Notes under the pieces: generated by a model
Database searches by the model: none
Told to the model about the DNA's origin: nothing
Seen by the model: the letters and a program-made list of their open reading frames with translations, nothing else
Origin: Polyangium spumosum
Lineage (GTDB): Bacteria > Myxococcota_A > Polyangia > Polyangiales > Polyangiaceae
Direction: 5' to 3'
Assembly: GCF_009649845.1 (NCBI RefSeq)
Contig: NZ_WJIE01000007.1
Coordinates: 372,001 to 436,000 of the forward strand
DNA: 64,000 nucleotides
Shown: positions 8,457 through 17,055 of the stretch, piece after piece
Layout: the number at the start of each line of letters is the position of its first letter
Position numbering within the stretch: the first letter of the stretch is position 1
Translations under genes and position numbers: made by a program

Positions 8457-10106
8457 ATGCAGCGACTTCGCACCAAGCGCGGCCTCCTCCTGGCGATCGC
8501 CGGGGGGGTGGTCTTTGCTCTCACGTCCCCTCCGACCGACCTCTATCCCGCGGTGTTTCTCGGCCTCGCGCAGCTCGCTTGGTCCATCGAGGATGCGCCG
8601 ACGGCCTTGCGCGCGTTCGGCCGCGGCGCTGCGTGGGCCACGGCTGCGGGGATCGTGGGCCTCCGCTTCGTGCCGAGCGTGGTCCAGCGCTTCACGGACC
8701 TCGGCTCCGCGGCCTCGTACGCGGCGCTCGTCCTGCTCGCCGCGGGGCAATCGCTCATCTGGGCGATCGGCGCGGCCGCGACGCACCTCTTGTATCGCCG
8801 CGCTCGCGCGCCGTTCGTCCTCGCCTTCGCCGTCGGCGTGTTCGTGTCGGTCTCGCTGCCCTCGGTCTTCGCGTGGACGCCGGCCGGCCTCGTGAGCCCC
8901 TGGCCCGCCCTCTTGCAGCTCGCGGACATCGTCGGCGAGCGCGGCGTGTCCGTGATCTTCGCCGTCTCCGCGGCCTTCCTCGCGCGCGCTCTGCAGGCGA
9001 TGTTCGCGCAGGACGCGATCACGATGAAGGCGCGCTTCACCAGGAAGACCACGGTCCCGCTCGCGATCGCCGCGGCCATCCCCGCGCTGCTCGTGATCCA
9101 CGGCAAGCTCCGGATCTTCATCCTCTCCACGCAACCCTCGGTCGTACGCACGGTCCGCGTCGCGCTCGTGAACCAGGCCGTCGGCCCGAAGGACCGCTGG
9201 GATCCGAAGAACCACACGTCGATCCTGCGTGACTTGCGGCGCCTCACGCAGGAAGCGGAAGCGCGCGGCGTCGACCTCACCGTGTGGCCCGAGGCGGCTT
9301 ACCCCTACCCGCTCATGCACGGCGCGACCGAGGCGCCTCGTGGATCACGCGCCGTGCACGGCGACGGCGCGCGTGGGCCGATCCTGCTCGGGCTCATCAT
9401 GCAGGAGCCGCCCACGGCCACGAGCCCCGGACGCGTGGAGGTCAACAGCCGGAACTCCGCCACCCTCGTCCTGCCGGACGGCTCGCTCCAGCCCTCGCAG
9501 GACAAGCTCGAGCTGCTCTGGTTCGGCGAGACCGTCCCGCTCGGCGCGTACCTCCCGTGGCTTCGCCGCATCTTCCAGGCGAGCGGCGGCCTCGTCCCCG
9601 GCACCGAGCCTCGCGCGCTCGTGCTTCCCCACCCGGACGGGGCCGTGCGCATGGGCGTGCTCAACTGCTACGAGGACACGCTCGCCGGCGTCGGCCGGTG
9701 GATCACGCGCGACCTCCGGCCGAACCTGCTCGTGAACGTCACCAACGACGCCTGGTTCGTGGGGACCGCGGAGCCCGAGCTCCACGCGCGGCTCGCCGTC
9801 CTGCGCGCGATCGAGCATCGCCGCGATCTCGTGCGCGCCGTGAACCTCGGCGTGCTCTCGTGGATCGACGCGCGTGGCATCGTCGTCGCGCGGGACGACT
9901 CGATGTCGCCCTCCACGCTCTTCGTGACGCCGACGCTGCGCGACGGCTCCCTCACGATGTACGGTCGCTTCGGGGAGACGCCGGTCGCCGTGACGCTCGC
10001 CGCGCTGGTGGTTGCGTTCGCGCGGCGGGCGCGTCGCGAGGGCGCGAAAAACGAAACCGGCGCGAGCAACGAGGCCCGCGCCGGTTCCGGCAAAAAGGAA
10101 ACGTGA
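8457..10106 (+). CDS. lnt: Apolipoprotein N-acyltransferase
   Basis: 549 residues. The first ~215 form a cluster of membrane helices; a nitrilase-type domain (~235-510) follows, and a last helix lies near 515-530. The catalytic triad expected for Lnt is visible: Glu279 in VWPEAAYP, Lys350 in QDKLEL and Cys404 in NCYED, with spacings close to E. coli E267/K335/C387. The enzyme adds the third acyl chain to the N-terminal Cys of lipoproteins in the inner membrane, which fits the many lipoproteins encoded here. No Shine-Dalgarno is evident. An extended -10-like TGCTAGATC lies at 8398-8406. The last ~20 codons contain a terminator for the opposite strand. Confidence 0.95.
   Translation: MQRLRTKRGLLLAIAGGVVFALTSPPTDLYPAVFLGLAQLAWSIEDAPTALRAFGRGAAWATAAGIVGLRFVPSVVQRFTDLGSAASYAALVLLAAGQSLIWAIGAAATHLLYRRARAPFVLAFAVGVFVSVSLPSVFAWTPAGLVSPWPALLQLADIVGERGVSVIFAVSAAFLARALQAMFAQDAITMKARFTRKTTVPLAIAAAIPALLVIHGKLRIFILSTQPSVVRTVRVALVNQAVGPKDRWDPKNHTSILRDLRRLTQEAEARGVDLTVWPEAAYPYPLMHGATEAPRGSRAVHGDGARGPILLGLIMQEPPTATSPGRVEVNSRNSATLVLPDGSLQPSQDKLELLWFGETVPLGAYLPWLRRIFQASGGLVPGTEPRALVLPHPDGAVRMGVLNCYEDTLAGVGRWITRDLRPNLLVNVTNDAWFVGTAEPELHARLAVLRAIEHRRDLVRAVNLGVLSWIDARGIVVARDDSMSPSTLFVTPTLRDGSLTMYGRFGETPVAVTLAALVVAFARRARREGAKNETGASNEARAGSGKKET
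10047..10086 (-). terminator. Intrinsic terminator of the HU gene, inside the lnt 3' end
   Basis: Read on the minus strand, a perfect 10-bp stem (AACCGGCGCG / CGCGCCGGTT, 10055-10064 and 10077-10086, 12-base loop) is followed by TTTCGTTTTT. It lies about 35 bases past the HU stop codon and within lnt coding sequence, where it encodes the Lnt C-terminal tail. Confidence 0.75.
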
Positions 10107-10119
10107 AGCCGAATGTCGG

Positions 10120-10434
10120 CTACGCGCCCACCTGATCCTTGAGGCCCTTGACCGGCGTCGCGCGGACCTTGCGGCTCGCGGGCTTGCCCTTGATGGTCAT
10201 GGGCTCCTTCGTGAACGGATTGACACCCTGCCGATCGGCGGTGGCGGGCGTCGCCTTCGCCTTGAGCTTGACGAGCCCCGGGATCGTGATTTCGCCCGGA
10301 CCATCCGATCCGAGTTGCTTGGCCACGAGCGCCGAGAGCGCGTCGAGGACGCCACCCACGGCCTTCTTGTCGAGGCCGGTGCTCTCGGCGAGAGCGGCCG
10401 TGATCTGGGCTTTCGTCAGCTTGCTAAGAGGCAT
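10120..10434 (-). CDS. HU-family DNA-binding protein
   Basis: 104 residues. It starts MPLSKLTKAQITAALAEST, the helical dimerisation half of HU/IHF. The beta-arm region contains GEITIPGLVKL, a basic arm and NPFTKEPM (the usual NPxTG arm tip here reads NPFTKE). The C-terminus is Lys/Arg-rich. This is a nucleoid-associated protein that bends DNA. A strong Shine-Dalgarno, GAGGAGGGC, precedes the ATG. The gene is monocistronic, followed by the terminator described at 10047-10086, and convergent with lnt. Confidence 0.93.
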   Translation of the reverse strand: MPLSKLTKAQITAALAESTGLDKKAVGGVLDALSALVAKQLGSDGPGEITIPGLVKLKAKATPATADRQGVNPFTKEPMTIKGKPASRKVRATPVKGLKDQVGA

Positions 10435-10571
10435 CCTGCCCTCCTCTTGGATCGCCGCCCGAAATCGGTGACGACCTCATCAAAATGGCTCGGTCCGAGC
10501 ACGTCCTGGACGCGAGCGGGCGACCGTTTAACAGGCGCAGTCGGGCCTCGCAAGGCAAAATCTCGCCGAGC

Positions 10572-11120
10572 TCACCGGGCGACGCTCGTCGTCCGCGCGC
10601 TCGCCGCCGCCTCGAGCTCCCGCGTCCGCGCCGTCATCTCGCGGTCCTCCGCCGCCGTCCGGTGGTCGTAACCGACGAGGTGCAGGAGGCCGTGCGCGAG
10701 CAACATCGTGAGCTCGGCGAGCAACGTGCGGCCTTGCTCCGCGGCCTGCCGGCGCGCCGTGTCGATCGAGAGGATCACGTCGCCGAGCTGCCCTTCATGT
10801 GGCCAGCCGGCGCCGATCTCCGCGCCCTTCGCCCCCTTCGGCTTCCACCCCGCGGGGCGCTCGTGCAGCGGAAACGAAAGGACGTCCGTGGGTTTGTCCT
10901 TGTGCCGATACGAACGATTCAGCTCGTGGATCACCTGATCGTCGACGAGCGCGATGCTGAGCTCGACGCCCTTCAAGCCCAGGTGATCGAGCATCTTGCC
11001 GGCCCGGCGCCGGATCACGGCGGGCGAGGCGCCTTCGAACGGGCCGCCCCGCGTCGCGACCTCCACCACGTTCTCGGCGGGCGCGGGCGGGGCGCTCTTG
11101 CCCTTCTTCTTCGTCGCCAC
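10572..11120 (-). CDS. ybeY: Endoribonuclease YbeY (rRNA maturation factor)
   Basis: 182 residues, slightly longer than E. coli YbeY because of a basic, Ala-rich N-terminal extension of ~20 residues. The metal-binding motif H-x3-H-x5-H is intact (AHGLLHLVGYDH, His143, His147, His153). The conserved LNRSYRHKDKPTDVLSFP block precedes it. YbeY is a metal-dependent RNase acting in 16S rRNA 3' processing and ribosome quality control. The start is a GTG at 11120, two bases after the transaldolase stop, so the genes form an operon. A later start that drops the extension is possible. Confidence 0.92.
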   Translation of the reverse strand: MATKKKGKSAPPAPAENVVEVATRGGPFEGASPAVIRRRAGKMLDHLGLKGVELSIALVDDQVIHELNRSYRHKDKPTDVLSFPLHERPAGWKPKGAKGAEIGAGWPHEGQLGDVILSIDTARRQAAEQGRTLLAELTMLLAHGLLHLVGYDHRTAAEDREMTARTRELEAAASARTTSVAR

Positions 11121-11122
11121 GG

Positions 11123-11770
11123 CTACGACTGCGGGATCTTCTTCGCGTCCGCGAGGAACTGCGCGAGCCCGATGTCGGTGAGCGGGTGCTTGAGGAGCTG
11201 CTTGATCACCTTGAGCGGCAGCGTCGCCACGTGCGCGCCGATCATCGCCGCCTGCACGAAGTGCACGGGGTGGCGCACGCTCGCGGTGAGCACCTCCGTC
11301 TTGAACCCGTAGTTCCCGTAGATCTGCACGATCTGCTGGATGAGGTCCATGCCCTCACCGGAGATGTCGTCGATCCGGCCGACGAACGGCGAGACGTACG
11401 TCGCGCCCGCCTTCGCCGCGAGCAGGGCCTGCGACGCGGAGAAACAGAGCGTCACGTTCGTCTTGATACCCTCGGCCGCGAAGATCCGGACCGCCTTCAG
11501 GCCCTCGTCGATGAGCGGGACCTTCACCACCACGTTCTCGTGGATCGCCGCGAGCTCACGGCCTTCACGCAGGATCTCCTGCGCCTCGACCCCGACCACC
11601 TCGGCCGAGATGGGACCGTCGACCACCTCGCAGATCTCCGCGATCGCCGCCTTCGTGGGCTTGCCTGCCTTCGACAAAAGCGAGGGGTTGGTCGTCACGC
11701 CGTCGATGACGCCCATCGCCTGCGCTTCTTTGATCTCTGCGATGTCACCCGAGTCGATGAAGATCTTCAT
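11123..11770 (-). CDS. Transaldolase / fructose-6-phosphate aldolase-like
   Basis: 215 residues, the size of the short bacterial transaldolase class (Fsa/TalC type). It starts [16 protein letters not shown] and has the [11 protein letters not shown] block. The Schiff-base lysine is Lys83 in VVVKVPL, and [13 protein letters not shown] plus the SPFVGRIDD phosphate-binding segment follow. It catalyses dihydroxyacetone transfer in the non-oxidative pentose phosphate pathway, or aldol cleavage of fructose 6-phosphate; sequence alone does not separate these. The ATG at 11770 has GGAG eight bases upstream. The frame stays open far upstream, but that part is antisense to the neighbouring gene's Gly-rich linker. 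Confidence 0.92.
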   Translation of the reverse strand: MKIFIDSGDIAEIKEAQAMGVIDGVTTNPSLLSKAGKPTKAAIAEICEVVDGPISAEVVGVEAQEILREGRELAAIHENVVVKVPLIDEGLKAVRIFAAEGIKTNVTLCFSASQALLAAKAGATYVSPFVGRIDDISGEGMDLIQQIVQIYGNYGFKTEVLTASVRHPVHFVQAAMIGAHVATLPLKVIKQLLKHPLTDIGLAQFLADAKKIPQS

Positions 11771-11930
11771 GGCGCTCTCCGCCGGGGTGCTTAGCGCGCG
11801 CGGCGCGGCGCGTCGATAGCCGAAAGCCGGGCACGAGCCGCCCACGACGGCTCCATGCGGGAGCGGTGAAGGACACGTGACACCGTTCGTCGGGACGCGC
11901 GGGCGAGCAGCCCGAAGGCCGAGATTCGCG

Positions 11931-11936
11931 TAAGAT
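11931..11936 (+). promoter_or_regulatory. -10 hexamer TAAGAT, near-leaderless start
   Basis: TAAGAT ends six bases before the ATG at 11943. If used, transcription would begin at about the A of the start codon. No good -35 is seen 17 bases upstream. It belongs to the recurring leaderless pattern described under findings. Confidence 0.5.
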
Positions 11937-11942
11937 GCGACC

Positions 11943-14585
11943 ATGAGACCGCCGCGCATCACCCGCCCCTCGACCTTCCTTTGCACCATGGCCCTCTCGC
12001 TCCCGCTCGCCGCGCTCGCGGCCGGGTGCGCCGAAGGCGGCAGCAGTACGAACACGACGAGCAGCTCGAGCCAAGGCGGCGCAGGGCAAGGCGGCATCGG
12101 CGGGCAAGGAGGACAGGGCGGCGAAGGCGGCGCAGGCGGCCAGGGCGGCGCCGGCGGGCAAGGGGGCCAAGGCGGAGGAGGAGGCGCGCCGAGCGGCGTG
12201 GTGATCGAGTGCCCCGCGCCTCCGCTCACGCCGCCCGCCGAGGGCACGTGCGCGGTCGTGAAGCAGGGGACCACGGGCACGATCTTCCGCGGCACCGTGC
12301 TCGCGCCCGATCAGACGCTCCACCGCGGCGAGCTCGCGCTCGACAAATCGGGCAGCATCGCCTGCGTCGACTGCGACTGCAGCGCCTCGCCCGCCGCGGC
12401 CGATCCCACGATCATCGAGTGCGCGGACGGCGTCATCTCGCCGGGCCTCATCAACGCGCACGACCACATCGGCTTCGCGAACAACCCGCCGAAGACCCAC
12501 GAGGGCATCCGCTACACGCACCGCCATCAGTGGCGGAAGGGCGCGCCGGGCTTGCCGAAGATCCCGGTGAACGGCGGCGCGAGCGGCGACGTGGTTCGTT
12601 TCGCGGAGCTGCGCTTCGTGATGAGCGGCGCGACCTCGACCCTCGGCGCCGGCGGTCAGGCCGGGCTCCTGCGCAACCTCGACGTGCAGGGTCGCATGGA
12701 AGGCCTGCCGATCCCGCCCGCGGACTCCGACACGTTCCCGCTCGGCGACAGCGGCGGCCTCATGCTCGAGTCGGGCTGCAACTACCCCTCGCCCACGTCC
12801 GCCACGGAGGTCGCCGACAAGGACGCGTACGTGCCTCACGTGAGCGAGGGCATCGACCTCGCGGCGCACAACGAGATCACCTGCCAGGTCTCGGGCGCGA
12901 ACGACATCGTCCAGCCGAACACGGCGATGGTGCACGCGATCGGCTTCAAGGCCGACAACTTCGCCGAGATGCGCAAGGACTTCAGCAGCGTCGTCTGGTC
13001 GCCGCGCTCGAACGTCGATCTCTACGGCAACACCGCGAGCGTCACCTTGCTCGACACGCTCGGCGTGCCCATCGCGCTCGGCACCGACTGGGTGGCCTCG
13101 GGCTCGATGAACCTGCTGCGCGAGCTGCGCTGCGCCGACGAGCTCAACACGCTCCATTACAACGGCCACTTCAACGACCAGGAGCTCTGGCGCATGGTCA
13201 CCACGAACGCCGCGCTCGCCGCGGGCGCGGGCGACATCGTGGGCATGCTCAAGCCGGGCTACGTCGCCGACGTCACGATCTTCGACGGCAAGGCGCGCAA
13301 GGATCACCGCGCCGTGATCGGCGCCGGCGTCGAGGACGTCGTGCTCGTCCTGCGCGGCGGCAAGGTGCTCTACGGCGACGACGCGCTCGTCGCCGATCCG
13401 AGCGTCGGCGGCGGAGACTGCGAGACCTTGCCCGTCTGCGGCAGGGCCAAGCGCGCGTGCGTCGCCAAGGACTTGAACGGCATCTCGCTGCAGCAGATCC
13501 GCACCGCGGGCGAGGCGTTCTACCCGCTCTTCTTCTGCAACGACAAGACACCCGACATCGAGCCGAGCTGCGTGCCGTGGCGCGCCGAGTACCCGAACGG
13601 CGTCACGGCCGAGGACGACGACGGCGACGGCATCACGAACGACGTCGACAACTGCCCCAAGATCTTCAACCCGATCCGGCCGCTCGACGACGGCGCGCAG
13701 GCGGACATCGACGGCGACAAGATCGGCGACGTCTGCGACGCGTGCCCCTTCGACGCGGGCGACGCCTGCGACGCGCTCGACGCGAACGACATCGACGCCG
13801 ACGGCGTGCCGAACGGCATGGACAACTGCCCCGAGGTGGCGAACGCGGACCAGGCCGACGCGGAGAACGACGGCCACGGCGACGCCTGTGATCCCTGCGA
13901 AGAGCCGAACTTCGGCACGCCGATCTGCCCGCCCAAGCCCATGCTGATCGAGGTCATCCGCAACCCGATGCACCCGCAGCACCCGGCCTCGGGATCGGGC
14001 GTCGCGGTCAAGGACGTCTACGTCACGGCCATCCGCCCGAACACGGGAAACAGCCGCGGCTTCTACGTGCAGGACACCTCGCTCGCGCCCTTCAGCGGCA
14101 TCTTCGTCTTCACGGGCAGCACGGCGCCCGCCGTCCAGGTCGGCAACCGCGTCAGCATCACGGGCAAGTACGAGGAGTACTTCGGCCTCGGCGAGATCAC
14201 GACGCCGATCGTGACCATCGAGGACGCGGGCACGACGCTGCCCTTCGGCCCGATCGACGTCGCCGAGCCCATGACCATCGCGACGAACGGCATGTTCGCC
14301 GAGCAGTTCGAGTCGATGCTCGTGCGCGTGGTGAACGTCGGGATCGTCGCCGTGAACTCCGACGCGCCGAGCGACTACGACGAGTTCACCGTCACCGGCA
14401 ACCTGCGCATCGACGATCAGATCACCGACGCCGCGCTCAACATGGGCCTGAACAACGCTTGCCCCGTGGGATCGACGTTCACCTCGATCACCGGCGTCCA
14501 CGGCTACTCGTTCAACCACTTCAAGCTCATGCCGCGAAACAAGAGCGACGTGGTGTTCGTCGAGTGTGATCCGTTCGTCCCCTGA
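11943..14585 (+). CDS. Amidohydrolase lipoprotein with TSP3 repeats and OB-like tail
   Basis: 880 residues. A lipoprotein signal with lipobox LAAGC (Cys29) leads into a Gly/Gln-rich linker (~40-80). An amidohydrolase-like domain (~95-480) has the metal-binding HDH triplet (NAHDHIGF, His173-His175), a [10 protein letters not shown] segment and the late GTDW aspartate. Cys-rich calcium-type thrombospondin type 3 repeats follow (~550-655, [15 protein letters not shown] and further copies). The last ~215 residues look like an OB-fold domain ([19 protein letters not shown]). It is probably anchored in the outer membrane and exposed. The substrate is unknown. No Shine-Dalgarno is seen, and a TAAGAT -10 lies six bases upstream. 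Confidence 0.8.
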   Translation: MRPPRITRPSTFLCTMALSLPLAALAAGCAEGGSSTNTTSSSSQGGAGQGGIGGQGGQGGEGGAGGQGGAGGQGGQGGGGGAPSGVVIECPAPPLTPPAEGTCAVVKQGTTGTIFRGTVLAPDQTLHRGELALDKSGSIACVDCDCSASPAAADPTIIECADGVISPGLINAHDHIGFANNPPKTHEGIRYTHRHQWRKGAPGLPKIPVNGGASGDVVRFAELRFVMSGATSTLGAGGQAGLLRNLDVQGRMEGLPIPPADSDTFPLGDSGGLMLESGCNYPSPTSATEVADKDAYVPHVSEGIDLAAHNEITCQVSGANDIVQPNTAMVHAIGFKADNFAEMRKDFSSVVWSPRSNVDLYGNTASVTLLDTLGVPIALGTDWVASGSMNLLRELRCADELNTLHYNGHFNDQELWRMVTTNAALAAGAGDIVGMLKPGYVADVTIFDGKARKDHRAVIGAGVEDVVLVLRGGKVLYGDDALVADPSVGGGDCETLPVCGRAKRACVAKDLNGISLQQIRTAGEAFYPLFFCNDKTPDIEPSCVPWRAEYPNGVTAEDDDGDGITNDVDNCPKIFNPIRPLDDGAQADIDGDKIGDVCDACPFDAGDACDALDANDIDADGVPNGMDNCPEVANADQADAENDGHGDACDPCEEPNFGTPICPPKPMLIEVIRNPMHPQHPASGSGVAVKDVYVTAIRPNTGNSRGFYVQDTSLAPFSGIFVFTGSTAPAVQVGNRVSITGKYEEYFGLGEITTPIVTIEDAGTTLPFGPIDVAEPMTIATNGMFAEQFESMLVRVVNVGIVAVNSDAPSDYDEFTVTGNLRIDDQITDAALNMGLNNACPVGSTFTSITGVHGYSFNHFKLMPRNKSDVVFVECDPFVP

Positions 14586-14600
14586 ACGGACCACGAAGCC

Positions 14601-14633
14601 CGGCGAGGGGATGCGGCTCGTGTCCCCTCGCCG
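14601..14633. terminator. Bidirectional hairpin between convergent genes
   Basis: A perfect 11-bp inverted repeat (CGGCGAGGGGA / TCCCCTCGCCG) with an 11-base loop fills the short gap between the amidohydrolase gene and the convergent lipoprotein gene. It has no T tract, but its position suits a two-way terminator. Confidence 0.6.
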
Positions 14634-14650
14634 AACGTCCTCCCCTCAGC

Positions 14651-16015
14651 TCAAAGGTTCGTCGCGATCGCCACGCCGGCGAGGTCCGTCCCGCCGACGA
14701 GCACGGGCAGGCCGAACGTGCCGGCCTGCAGGCGCAAGTGTTGCGCCCTGCCGTCCGTGTCCACGTAGACGAGCTCGGCCTCCGCGTCGCCCGCGCCGAG
14801 CGCGAGCGCGGGCCTGCCTACGAGCTCCGCGGAGTCGATGACCCCCACGGGCGAGAAGCTCGTCCCGTTGAAGCGCGAATAGTTGAGCTTGCTCGTCGCC
14901 GCGTCACGGAAGGCGAGCAGCGCGCCGCCCGAAGGCAAGGCGAGCAGCGCGGTCTCTGTGGACTTCGCGCCCGTGATCTCCGCCGGCTGCGTGCTCCAGG
15001 TCCCGCCCGTGCGCGTGAGGAAGAAGAGCTGCTTGTCCGTCGCACGCGCGAAGACGACCACGAGCTCCGGACCCTGCGAGAGCGCCGCGATCGCCGGCGT
15101 GCTGTCGTCGACGTCGAAGCCCGCGACGTGTTGCGTCGCCGCTTCCCACGCGCCTGCCGCGCGGCGCTGCGTGTACAGGTTCGGATCGTTCCACCCGTCG
15201 TTCGTGATCACCGGATCCAAACCGAGCACGGTGATCGCCGCCGCCGCGTCCCCCAGGCTGTACGTGCTCGCCCCGACCTTCACCTCTTCGTTCGTCGGGC
15301 CGAACCCTCCCACCGCCGTGAACGCGGCGTACCAGTAGCGGTTGTCGTTCACGTCCTGGTAGACGATGTGGGCCGCGGCGCTCGAAGCCGCGGCGCTCGG
15401 CATCGCCCGCGTCGTCAGGTTGTTGCCCAGGTTCGTCACGGCGCCGAAGCCGTTCGCCTCGGTCCAGATCGACACGCGGACCCGGTCCTTCGTCACCACG
15501 TCCGTGCTGTGCAGGACCGCGACGCCCGTCTTCTGGCCGGGGAGGATCACGAACGCCGGCGCGTCCGTGCTCTTCTCGTCGTGCGCCGTCTCCATCGTCC
15601 AGCCGTCCTTCGACTGGAACCGGTTCGTGATGCCGCCTTGCGCTCCGACCGCGAACATCACGAGCGCCGGGCACGCGGGGCAACCGGGCGCGTCGCAGCT
15701 CCCGGGCAAACCCGGATCCACGGGGCAACCACCCATGCCGCCGCTGCCGCCCGCGCCGCCGCTCCCGCCGCCGATGCCGCCGGCGCCGCCGATCCCGCCG
15801 GAGCCGCCGCTGCCGCCGCCCGCACCGCCGATGCCGCCCGCGCCGCCCATGCCGCCGCTGCTCGAGCTCGACGACGTCGCCATGCCGCCGCCGCCGCCCG
15901 TGCCGCTGCTGCTCGACGATCCCGCCTCGCCGACCTTCGCGTCGTCGATCGGGCAGCCGTAAAGCGCCACGCCGAGCAGCACGAGCGTGATCCCTCGATA
16001 GTGCCCCTTCGCCAT
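14651..16015 (-). CDS. Lipoprotein with Gly-rich linker and beta-propeller-like domain
   Basis: 454 residues. Signal peptide with lipobox LYGC (Cys21), then a long Ser/Gly-rich linker (~30-95), then a CDAPGCPACP cysteine knot. The rest (~110-450) consists of repeated ~45-55-residue units with Trp/Tyr and beta-strand pattern (DRVRVSIWTEANGFG, NRYWYAAFTAVGGFG, KQLFFLTRTGGTWS, SKLNYSRFNGTSFS). This resembles sialidase- or fucose-lectin-type propellers, so a glycan- or protein-binding surface role is likely, with no catalytic signature seen. It lies two bases after the TPR-PEGA gene and shares an operon with that gene and a kinase. Confidence 0.72.
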   Translation of the reverse strand: MAKGHYRGITLVLLGVALYGCPIDDAKVGEAGSSSSSGTGGGGGMATSSSSSSGGMGGAGGIGGAGGGSGGSGGIGGAGGIGGGSGGAGGSGGMGGCPVDPGLPGSCDAPGCPACPALVMFAVGAQGGITNRFQSKDGWTMETAHDEKSTDAPAFVILPGQKTGVAVLHSTDVVTKDRVRVSIWTEANGFGAVTNLGNNLTTRAMPSAAASSAAAHIVYQDVNDNRYWYAAFTAVGGFGPTNEEVKVGASTYSLGDAAAAITVLGLDPVITNDGWNDPNLYTQRRAAGAWEAATQHVAGFDVDDSTPAIAALSQGPELVVVFARATDKQLFFLTRTGGTWSTQPAEITGAKSTETALLALPSGGALLAFRDAATSKLNYSRFNGTSFSPVGVIDSAELVGRPALALGAGDAEAELVYVDTDGRAQHLRLQAGTFGLPVLVGGTDLAGVAIATNL

Positions 16016-16017
16016 CG

Positions 16018-17055
16018 TCAGAACGCTCCCTGCAGCACGAGCCCGCCGTCGCCGCGCCCGACGTACGGCACCACGTGCACGCTTTGCGCCTGCGGTTTCT
16101 TCTGCGAGAGCCCGCGCGCGATGCCGAACACCGCCGCCCCGATCCCCGCCGCGCCCGCCGCCGTCAGGCCCACGAAGAGGTAAAAGCTGCGATCCTTGCG
16201 CGTGTTGTCGTCGTCGGGCCGGTAGGAACTCGCTGGATCACAAACGGGCGGAGCCCCGGGGCAGTTCGCCTGGATCCTTTCCTCCGCGGCCATCTGATCG
16301 AAGCGGAAGTACACCCCGGCCCCCACCGCCGCGAGCCCGAGCCCACCCGCGATGTACGCCCAGGCCGGCACGCCGCCCGAGGCCGCGGGCGCCCCGGGTT
16401 TGTCCGGGGGCGGAGGCGGCGGCGGAGGCTTCACCACCGCGGCCGCGGGCACGAGCGCGAGCTCCACCGTCGCCGTCTGGCCCTCTGCGAGGTCGATGGG
16501 CTTCTCGATCTTCTCGTAACCCGGCGCGGTCGCCGAGAACGTGTGGTTGCCCGGATCGACCGGGATCGCCTCGCCGAGGGCCGCGAGCGGCAGGCGGATC
16601 CCGTCGCGCACCACCTCGAGCCCCTCGGGCCGCGGGCTCACCACGAGCTCCACGCGGGCGAGGCGCTTCTCGATCGCCGCGATTCCATCCTTCGCCACGC
16701 GCTCGAGCTGCTTCTTGCGCTCCTCGCCGAGCGTGTCCTGGTTGAGCTGCAACGCGCGCCGGTAGTCGACGAGCGCCTGCGTCAGCTTGCCCTCGTGCTC
16801 GTGGCAGAGCGAGATGTTGATCAGCGTGCTCGCCGCGGGGTTCAGCTCCATGCTGGCCTCGAACTTCGGGCAGCCCTCGGCCCAGTTGTCCTCGGACACG
16901 AGCTTGCGGCCGCTCAGGTAGAGGGCCTCGGCCGCCGCGGGATCCCGCGGTTTGTCCTGACCGAGCGCGCGCCCGGGGCACACGGAGAGGGTCACGAGCG
17001 CTAGGGCGGCGAGCGCTCGCGGGAGCGCCGCCGGGATCGGACGTTCAATATTCAT
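16018..17055 (-). CDS. TPR/PEGA-type membrane-associated protein
   Basis: 345 residues. Signal peptide (ending near ALGQ), then TPR-like helices (~38-110, AEALYLSGRKLVSEDNWAEG). A PEGA-type beta domain follows (~135-205, with PVDPGNHTFSATAPGYEKIE). Next come a poly-Pro stretch and a helix (~232-250, WAYIAGGLGLAAVGAGVYF). A second hydrophobic helix (~295-315) precedes the C-terminal tail. The combination is common in myxobacterial genes next to Ser/Thr kinases. Its ATG lies inside the end of the upstream kinase gene (11-base overlap), so co-translation with that kinase is likely; it could be its sensor or substrate partner (inference). Confidence 0.78.
   Translation of the reverse strand: MNIERPIPAALPRALAALALVTLSVCPGRALGQDKPRDPAAAEALYLSGRKLVSEDNWAEGCPKFEASMELNPAASTLINISLCHEHEGKLTQALVDYRRALQLNQDTLGEERKKQLERVAKDGIAAIEKRLARVELVVSPRPEGLEVVRDGIRLPLAALGEAIPVDPGNHTFSATAPGYEKIEKPIDLAEGQTATVELALVPAAAVVKPPPPPPPPDKPGAPAASGGVPAWAYIAGGLGLAAVGAGVYFRFDQMAAEERIQANCPGAPPVCDPASSYRPDDDNTRKDRSFYLFVGLTAAGAAGIGAAVFGIARGLSQKKPQAQSVHVVPYVGRGDGGLVLQGAF

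Noticed and set aside
4931-8524. Very long open frame on the minus strand (about 1,200 codons)
   Set aside because: Only its last 279 codons are a real gene (HAD hydrolase). The rest is the antisense or out-of-frame shadow of the methyltransferase and outer-membrane genes and is Arg-rich.
11745-14594. Open frame of ~950 codons antisense to the amidohydrolase lipoprotein
   Set aside because: Composition is dominated by Val, Arg, Asp and His, typical of shadow frames in GC-rich DNA. No domain is visible, and the plus-strand frame is clearly coding.
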